From contig CANRKV010000030.1 of assembly GCA_947631305.1 (NCBI GenBank), positions 1 to 11,905 on the forward strand: a stretch of DNA of 11,905 nt, given 5' to 3'. The translations under genes and the position numbers were made by a program. Shown one piece after another: positions 6,620 through 11,905 of this stretch. This DNA is from an uncultured Jeotgalicoccus sp. (GTDB lineage: Bacteria > Bacillota > Bacilli > Staphylococcales > Salinicoccaceae). The notes under the pieces were generated by a model that was not told the origin of the DNA, did not search any database, and was given only the letters and a program-made list of their open reading frames with translations. The number at the start of each line of letters is the position of its first letter. Within the stretch, counting starts at the first letter, position 1.

Positions 6620-9600
6620 ATTTACTGCTGCACAGGAAGAAGCAATCAAAACGAAAGGCTCGGATGTGTTAGTGTCCGCAGCGGCGGGTTCCGGAAAAAC
6701 AGCGGTGCTCGTAGAACGCATTAAGCAGAATATTATCGATGGAAATTATTCTATCGACGAAGTATTCGTATCGACATTTACGAATAAAAGTGCCAAAGAT
6801 ATGAAGGATAAAATCGAACGTGCACTCCGTGAAACTTACAATGCTGCGCCGGATCCCCGTTTGAATGAAGAGATTATTAAACTGAACGATGCACATATAT
6901 CCACGTTGCACAGCTTTTGTCTGTATTTAATCCAGACACACTATAATGCGATTGGTCTGCCGCCTGATATGCGTACGCTGGGTCAGGTTGAGACGGAAAT
7001 CCGTCTGCAGAAAATTATAAGCAATGTGCTGGAACAATTTTACGTTACTGCCGATGAAGACTTTTTAAAGCTCGATCAGTTTGTGACGAGTAATAAGGAT
7101 AACAGCGAGCTTCATAAACTTGTGACACAGCTGTATCATGTCGCCATCGCAACTAAGGAACCGGACGGTTTTTTAAATAACATAATCGAACAGTATATTT
7201 CTGAAGATAAACTCACAAATATACTGATGGGCTATAGAGCAGTTATAGAGCGTAAATTAAAAAAACTGGACCAGGACCTGTATACGCTCAGAGCGGAATA
7301 CGATAGTGCAGAACGCGATGAAGAATTAAAAGAGAAGCCGATTGACGATGCATATGAAAAACTTGCTGTCATGCATAAATACGTGCTGCAGGCGCTCGAG
7401 AGCTTTAGTAATGAAGGGTTTTTCAAATTGCCGTCAGCAAAACTGGTTACAGGGGCAAATGCTTTTATTAAAAGTGCAACAGCATACGGCAATGAATTAA
7501 ATGAACGTTTTAATAAGCCGGCGAATGCTCTGTATCAGGAGCTTAAACTTTCAAAACAGTACACACTCGACGATGTAAAAGCAGAACTTGCACCTCTGAA
7601 CGGCATGAACAATCAATTAATCAGTATTGTTTCAGAAGTGATTGAAGCGTACAGAAAAGACAAGCAGTCGTCTAATGAGATGGATTTCAATGACTATGAA
7701 CATTACGCGTTAGGGATTTTAACCGCCAACGAATGTGAAATTGCAAACCGCTACAAAGAACAGTTTAAAGAAATTATGATCGATGAATATCAGGATGTTA
7801 ACCGGGTACAGGAAGCAATTATCCAGCTGCTGAAATCCGGCGGGGAAGACGATGGCAACCTGTTTATGGTAGGTGACGTGAAGCAGTCAATTTACCGCTT
7901 CAGACAGGCTGCACCCGATTTATTTATCGATAAAAGTGAACGATTTAATGAGCCGGACAGCGGCACGCTGATACAGCTTAACCGAAATTTTCGTTCGCGC
8001 TCTGAAATACTCGACGCAACAAACTTAATCTTTGAAAATATTATGGATAAAGAACTTGGTGAAATTGATTACACCGATGAAGAAAAATTAATTAAGGGAA
8101 TCGAGACGGCAGAACCGGAATCGACAGTAGAAGTGCTGCCTGTTATTTACGATAAGACTTTAAAGTCAGCGGAAGCGGATGAACTGGAAATTAAACAGAT
8201 AGTTAAACTTGTGCAGGAGCTTTACAAAAAAGGCGCAGGATATCAGGATATCGTTATTTTAAACAGAAACCGTTTCGCACCGGACGTTATGCGCCATGAA
8301 TTCCAGAAGGCGGATATTCCAATCAGCATTGACGTCAATAAAGGATACTTTGAGACTTTTGAGATCTTAACGATGCGCAGTATTTTATCGCTTATAGATA
8401 ACCCGCTGCAGGATGACCATTTGGCCGGAGTAATGCGTCTGCCGATGTTCGGTTTCAGTGAAGAAGAAATCTCGCTTATTCGTATTTCTTCAGAAGAAAA
8501 ATACTTATATGAAGCACTGACAGAATATAACGATGATGAATTAATATTAAGAAAAATAGAGGAATTTGTCGGGACGTTTAAAGAGCTGAAGCTGCATGCA
8601 AAATATTTAAGTGTGCCGGAACTCATCTCTGAAATATATTTTGAGTTGAATATTCTCGAGTTCTTCAGCGGGCTGCCGGGCGGTTCTGCGAGAAGAGCAA
8701 ATCTGAACGGGCTGATCGACAGAGCGCTTGAATTTCAGTCGATGAACAACACGAGTCTGTATCAGTTTATCAGCTATATTGATTTCTTAATTTCTGAAGG
8801 CAAGGATTTCGGTGAAGAAGGTTCGCTTGAGAATGCGGATGATGCAGTGCGCGTGATGACGATTCACAGCTCGAAAGGGCTGGAGTTCAAACATGTAATA
8901 TATGCAGATCTGAAGCAGAATTATACACTGACGAAAGTGACACGTGTCTACGTGCATCCGAAACTTGGTATAGTGTTTAATAATTTTAATGATGAGTTAA
9001 ATTATCACTATGAGAGCATTCACGGATTTACCGCAAATGATTTCCTTAATATAGAACAGCTGAGTGAGGAACTGCGTTTAATATACGTCGCCTTGACACG
9101 GGCGGAGGAGAAATTGTATCTTCCACTGATGTTTAAAGGTGAGGCGGAATACAAATACGATTTCAGCCGCATGGAAAAACCTTCTTTTGAAACACGTGCA
9201 GAGCTGCGTTCGGCAATGGACTTTTTAGCTCCGGTGTTAATGCAGTCTGATGTTTCGTATATCGAAGTGAAAGAAGCGGAATTTTCTGCGGCCGCAGAAA
9301 ATGAACGGACAGAGTATGCGGATCTCAAAGATATCGATGCACTGACTGCGGATATTATTCCTGAAGTCCGTGAGCGGTTATTTTACACGTATCCGAATAC
9401 GGATGATACTGAAGTAACGACCAAAGAATCGGTCACGTCCATTAAAAGGAGAAATGAAACGATTCCTGACGGTGCGGCATTTATTAATCATACGAGCGAA
9501 GTGAATTTAAGGGAACCTAATTTCCTTGCGGACTCACTTGAAGCACCGATTTTCGGAACGATTATGCACGAAATGATGATGCATATTATGCATCAGTGGC

Positions 9601-10067
9601 ATACGCTCAGCGTCATGGATGACAGTGCGAAAACTGCGTATATAGAAACACTCATCGATAATTACAGTGAGAACTACGAACTGTTAAGCACAGTGCATAT
9701 TAAGAAAATGAAAGAAAATGCTGCACGGTTCTTTAACGACAGTACGATGAATGAGCTGCTGAATGAACAGCAGGGAATATATACTGAATTGCCGTTTATA
9801 ATGAGCCAGGAGGCAATCGGCTATGCAGAACATCCTGAACAGATTGTTCAGGGAATTATCGACTGTCTGTTAGAGTATGATGATCACTATACGATTATTG
9901 ACTACAAGACAGACCGTGTAGCAGGAACGAATTTAACAAGTGAACAGCTGGCTGACAGATACAGCACGCAGATGGACATATATACAAAATCAGCGCATGT
10001 CTCACTTGGCAAGCCGGTAACTGCCGTGCTTTACTTTTTTGATTATGGGGCGATTCCAGTTGAATGA
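6612..10067 (+). CDS. addA: AddAB (RexAB) helicase-nuclease, AddA subunit
   Basis: AddA is the UvrD/Rep-type (SF1A) 3'-5' motor of AddAB, with a C-terminal nuclease for the 3'-ended strand. The start is taken as ATG 6612, with TGAGGTG at 6601-6607. The protein then begins MVKFTAAQEEAI, the usual helicase opening with Q-motif Gln8; an in-frame TTG at 6594 would only add six unlikely residues. Helicase motifs run in order: Walker A AAAGSGKT (23-30), Walker B DEYQD (391-395), GDVKQSIYRFR (from 421), LNRNFRSR, TIHSSKGLEF (His752) and YVALTRAEE (Arg830). Nuclease residues follow: His986 in FGTIMHE, Asp1084 in GIID, and Asp1097/Lys1099 in IIDYKTD. At 1151 residues it is some 65-80 shorter than the S. 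aureus and B. subtilis proteins as I recall them, yet no motif is lost. The stop overlaps the next gene. Confidence 0.97.
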   Translation: MVKFTAAQEEAIKTKGSDVLVSAAAGSGKTAVLVERIKQNIIDGNYSIDEVFVSTFTNKSAKDMKDKIERALRETYNAAPDPRLNEEIIKLNDAHISTLHSFCLYLIQTHYNAIGLPPDMRTLGQVETEIRLQKIISNVLEQFYVTADEDFLKLDQFVTSNKDNSELHKLVTQLYHVAIATKEPDGFLNNIIEQYISEDKLTNILMGYRAVIERKLKKLDQDLYTLRAEYDSAERDEELKEKPIDDAYEKLAVMHKYVLQALESFSNEGFFKLPSAKLVTGANAFIKSATAYGNELNERFNKPANALYQELKLSKQYTLDDVKAELAPLNGMNNQLISIVSEVIEAYRKDKQSSNEMDFNDYEHYALGILTANECEIANRYKEQFKEIMIDEYQDVNRVQEAIIQLLKSGGEDDGNLFMVGDVKQSIYRFRQAAPDLFIDKSERFNEPDSGTLIQLNRNFRSRSEILDATNLIFENIMDKELGEIDYTDEEKLIKGIETAEPESTVEVLPVIYDKTLKSAEADELEIKQIVKLVQELYKKGAGYQDIVILNRNRFAPDVMRHEFQKADIPISIDVNKGYFETFEILTMRSILSLIDNPLQDDHLAGVMRLPMFGFSEEEISLIRISSEEKYLYEALTEYNDDELILRKIEEFVGTFKELKLHAKYLSVPELISEIYFELNILEFFSGLPGGSARRANLNGLIDRALEFQSMNNTSLYQFISYIDFLISEGKDFGEEGSLENADDAVRVMTIHSSKGLEFKHVIYADLKQNYTLTKVTRVYVHPKLGIVFNNFNDELNYHYESIHGFTANDFLNIEQLSEELRLIYVALTRAEEKLYLPLMFKGEAEYKYDFSRMEKPSFETRAELRSAMDFLAPVLMQSDVSYIEVKEAEFSAAAENERTEYADLKDIDALTADIIPEVRERLFYTYPNTDDTEVTTKESVTSIKRRNETIPDGAAFINHTSEVNLREPNFLADSLEAPIFGTIMHEMMMHIMHQWHTLSVMDDSAKTAYIETLIDNYSENYELLSTVHIKKMKENAARFFNDSTMNELLNEQQGIYTELPFIMSQEAIGYAEHPEQIVQGIIDCLLEYDDHYTIIDYKTDRVAGTNLTSEQLADRYSTQMDIYTKSAHVSLGKPVTAVLYFFDYGAIPVE
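9281..9302. repeat. Perfect 22-bp palindrome inside addA
   Basis: The left arm ATTTTCTGCGG (9281-9291) is the exact reverse complement of 9292-9302, with no spacer. The centre is GCGGCCGC. It encodes about residues 891-897 (FSAAAEN), in the linker between helicase motif VI and the nuclease domain of AddA. No T run follows, so it is not a terminator on this strand. Its function is unknown and it may be a chance product of an alanine run. Confidence 0.85.
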
Positions 10068-11166
10068 TTCAAACAGACATATTTATTTTATCAGCGGAGT
10101 ATCTCTGATTCTGCTATTGATATACAGCGGCTTGTATTTTATGATGCCGCTTAATGAAATTAACCCGTTCGAATATTTCTTCGGCGGGGACCTGAATGTT
10201 TTTAATATTACGGACATCATTACGGGCGGTTCAGTTATACCGCTGATCAGTATTATTATCGGTTATATGCTCAGTCAATACGGTTATACGGGTAAAAAAC
10301 ATCTGGCTAAAGTGCTCGGTATTGTCTTTGTAGTACTGCTTTTAAATGCGGTGCTTATTTTTGGATTTGATGCGCTGCCGTTCGTTATTCTTATGGCGTT
10401 TATCGGCCTGATTTTTGTCGGGCGCCATTGGATAATAACGCTCGCAGCGTCACTGGTATTATTCACACTTCATTTAATGTTTAATGTTGTGCTGGAAATC
10501 ATTACAGGACTGAATTCTAATATTCAGCATATGTATTCCGGTATTCAGCGTGTCAATGAGTTTATCAGTACGTACAGAAGCACAGACTACCTTGCGATTA
10601 TTAATACGAATATCGATATACTGACTGGGAATGGTCCGGATTCACTGTACGGTGCAATATTTATCATTTTACCTTCTATTTTACTCGGTATTGCATTAAG
10701 AGAATTGAATTTTTCCGGCTTCATAAAAGACAGTCCGTATATCAGCGGCGGGATTATTATGGTGCTGCTGGCAGGAGGTATTGCAACAAAGCTCCTGCAG
10801 GTGCTTTCTCTCGGTACAACTGCAGGAGAAACACTCGGCGAAGGATTCGGCGGCCCGGTAACAGCGATCGGCTACTTTATGATTCTGGCATATATTGCTG
10901 ACAGCATTCCAAAACCGGTGTTTAACCTGTTCTCTAATTTGGGTAGATACGGATTAACTTCATATATAATATTTAATATTCTGATGATGTTTATATTTTA
11001 CGGTTTCGGCATGGCGATGTACGGGCAGATTTCCGTTCAGATGCTGCTCCTTATCGTCACAGCGCTTTATATACTGCTGCTTATTGTGTCGAACGTAATG
11101 GCTAGATATAATACTTCCGCATTAGAACAGACTTTTCTGATAAATAAGAAAATGAAACGGGAATAA
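10060..11166 (+). CDS. DUF418-like polytopic membrane protein
   Basis: This is a 368-residue integral membrane protein with about ten hydrophobic segments (roughly residues 8-28, 56-75, 84-102, 105-121, 124-149, 196-213, 228-250, 265-282, 298-320 and 325-347). The C-terminal third resembles DUF418 (YeiB/YxaH type): NLGRYGLTSYI (293-303) matches the family's GRxxLTxY signature, and IFYGFGMAMYG (312-322) its FYGxG element. The N-terminal RG signature usual in the family is not evident, so it is a divergent member or relative. Function is unknown; transport or envelope roles are guesses. The start is uncertain. TTG 10060 is preferred because it overlaps the addA stop by 8 bases with GGGG 9 bases upstream. 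ATG 10045 and TTG 10039 are alternatives without a visible ribosome binding site. The overlap suggests co-translation with addA, but nothing in the protein suggests DNA repair. Confidence 0.8.
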   Translation: MNDSNRHIYFISGVSLILLLIYSGLYFMMPLNEINPFEYFFGGDLNVFNITDIITGGSVIPLISIIIGYMLSQYGYTGKKHLAKVLGIVFVVLLLNAVLIFGFDALPFVILMAFIGLIFVGRHWIITLAASLVLFTLHLMFNVVLEIITGLNSNIQHMYSGIQRVNEFISTYRSTDYLAIINTNIDILTGNGPDSLYGAIFIILPSILLGIALRELNFSGFIKDSPYISGGIIMVLLAGGIATKLLQVLSLGTTAGETLGEGFGGPVTAIGYFMILAYIADSIPKPVFNLFSNLGRYGLTSYIIFNILMMFIFYGFGMAMYGQISVQMLLLIVTALYILLLIVSNVMARYNTSALEQTFLINKKMKRE

Positions 11167-11178
11167 TTAAATAATGTT

Positions 11179-11187
11179 TGTTATACT
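11179..11187 (+). promoter_or_regulatory. Extended -10 promoter candidate for the FAH-family gene
   Basis: TGTTATACT fits the extended -10 consensus TGnTATAAT with one change and lies 12 bases after the preceding stop. No good -35 is seen. Transcription would start near 11194, leaving a leader of about 23 bases that contains the ribosome binding site. No terminator precedes it, so read-through from addBA may also contribute. Confidence 0.5.
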
Positions 11188-11201
11188 GTATGAAAGAAAA
11201 C

Positions 11202-11208
11202 AAAGGAG
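11202..11208 (+). promoter_or_regulatory. Ribosome binding site of the FAH-family gene
   Basis: AAAGGAG lies 8 bases before ATG 11217. It is one of the strongest ribosome binding sites in the window and fixes the start of the next gene. Confidence 0.85.
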
Positions 11209-11216
11209 ATTGTCCA

Positions 11217-11905
11217 ATGAAATTTTTAACTTTTGAATTTGAAGAAAAGAATTATTATGGTGTCAAAGTAAAACGTGAAGATAGTGCATGGATTATTCCG
11301 CTCTTATTCCAGGATTTCAGCGATGTTAAGGATTACCCGAGAACATTACTGGAAGGCATTACTGAGTACCACACATTGGATTTTCAGGAACTTGTCAGAA
11401 AGCTTGTTGAAAGTGCAGAAGCGTCTGATAATGCTGATAAGTATAAGGCACCGTTTGAAAACATTAATATTTCAGCACCGGTTAAACCGCCGAATAATAC
11501 AATCGGTTTTGGCCGCAACTTCAAAGCTCATACTGAAGAAATGAAGAGTGAAGTTGAGCTGTATGTTTTCACAAAAGCAAATTCAAGCCTGGTCGGGGAT
11601 GAAGATACAATATCTTCGTTCACAGATATGACTGAGCAGCTGGACTATGAAGGGGAACTCGGTGTTGTTATCGGGAAAGAAGCAAAAAACATAGACAGCT
11701 CAATGGCTTATGATTATATTTACGGCTACACAATCGTCAATGACATTTCAGCGAGAGAGTTGCAGAAATCTCATAAACAGGCATTCTTATCGAAAAGTCT
11801 GGCAACACCGATGGGACCTTATATTGTAACTAAAGATGAAATTCCAAATCCGCAGGATACGACAATCGTTACTAAAGTTAACGATGAAATCCGCCAGGAC
11901 GGCAG
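11217..11905 (+). CDS. Fumarylacetoacetate hydrolase (FAH) family protein, 3'-truncated
   Basis: The first 229 codons are visible, and the gene runs off the window. The FAH superfamily comprises metal-dependent C-C hydrolases, isomerases and decarboxylases such as fumarylpyruvate and acylpyruvate hydrolases and oxaloacetate decarboxylase. A variable N-terminal domain of about 85 residues precedes the catalytic fold. PPNNTIGFGRNFKAH (91-105) carries the family His105. The metal ligands are Glu145 and Glu147 in LDYEGELGVVIG and Asp176 in YTIVNDISARELQ. The segment from Ser194 (SLATPMGPYIV) is the usual substrate-side loop, and KVNDEIRQDG at the end also fits. Family members are about 300 residues, so some 70 are missing. 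The exact substrate cannot be read from sequence, and older labels such as 2-hydroxyhepta-2,4-diene-1,7-dioate isomerase should be treated cautiously. A related gene follows rexAB in staphylococci, as I recall. Confidence 0.93.
   Translation, partial: MKFLTFEFEEKNYYGVKVKREDSAWIIPLLFQDFSDVKDYPRTLLEGITEYHTLDFQELVRKLVESAEASDNADKYKAPFENINISAPVKPPNNTIGFGRNFKAHTEEMKSEVELYVFTKANSSLVGDEDTISSFTDMTEQLDYEGELGVVIGKEAKNIDSSMAYDYIYGYTIVNDISARELQKSHKQAFLSKSLATPMGPYIVTKDEIPNPQDTTIVTKVNDEIRQDG

Noticed and set aside
8238..8253. Tandem AGGATATC repeat in addA
   Set aside because: Only two 8-base units, within conserved coding sequence. This is ordinary chance similarity.
8243..8626. 127-codon open frame on the - strand inside addA, and other antisense frames
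   Set aside because: They lie fully inside intact conserved genes, have Ser-rich low-complexity translations typical of antisense frames, and show no recognisable domain.
11275..11544. Alternative + strand frame of 89 codons at the start of the FAH gene
   Set aside because: It lies entirely within the well-supported FAH frame, lacks a ribosome binding site, and its product resembles no family.
1..11905. Mobile elements, CRISPR arrays, tRNA or rRNA genes, defence or toxin-antitoxin modules
   Set aside because: None were seen: genes are nearly contiguous, all recognisable core or membrane families, with no transposase or repeat array and no gap long enough for a hidden module.

Overview
The window is a gene-dense stretch with every supported gene on the + strand and no gap larger than about 110 bases. 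Gene content, moderate-to-low GC, strong AGGAG-type ribosome binding sites, frequent TTG starts and protein family details point to a Firmicute of the Staphylococcaceae. The order TVP38-like membrane protein, signal peptidase I, addB, addA, FAH-family hydrolase resembles the S. aureus spsB-rexBA neighbourhood. A trpBA operon directly upstream fits a relative such as Jeotgalicoccus or Salinicoccus better than S. aureus itself. That genus-level placement is inference from memory.

Region 1 (1-1813) is the end of a tryptophan operon: trpB, truncated by the window edge but with its PLP lysine visible, and complete trpA, overlapping by 8 bases. They form the two subunits of tryptophan synthase. The 1814-1925 gap holds a perfect 18-bp hairpin with a short T run, which is the trp operon terminator. 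A TTGATA/TATATT promoter candidate overlaps its left arm.

Region 2 (1926-3068) is a two-gene unit: a VTT/TVP38-type membrane protein and a type I signal peptidase with the Ser36/Lys77 dyad. Both start with TTG, each behind a good ribosome binding site. A second hairpin (14-bp stem) follows.

Region 3 (3140-11166) is a tightly overlapped operon: addB, addA and a polytopic DUF418-like membrane protein. AddB and AddA form the helicase-nuclease that processes double-strand breaks. Helicase motifs, both nuclease motifs and the four iron-sulphur cysteines are intact. The AddA start is best placed at ATG 6612, inside the end of addB.

Region 4 (11217 to the window end) is the 5' part of a fumarylacetoacetate hydrolase-family gene with its own extended -10 element and ribosome binding site.

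I see no mobile element, CRISPR array, RNA gene or defence island. The window looks like core housekeeping sequence. The points most worth a second look are a perfect 22-bp palindrome inside addA, the excess and strand bias of the Chi-like heptamer GAAGCGG, the promoter embedded in the trp terminator, and the divergent DUF418-like protein translationally linked to addA.
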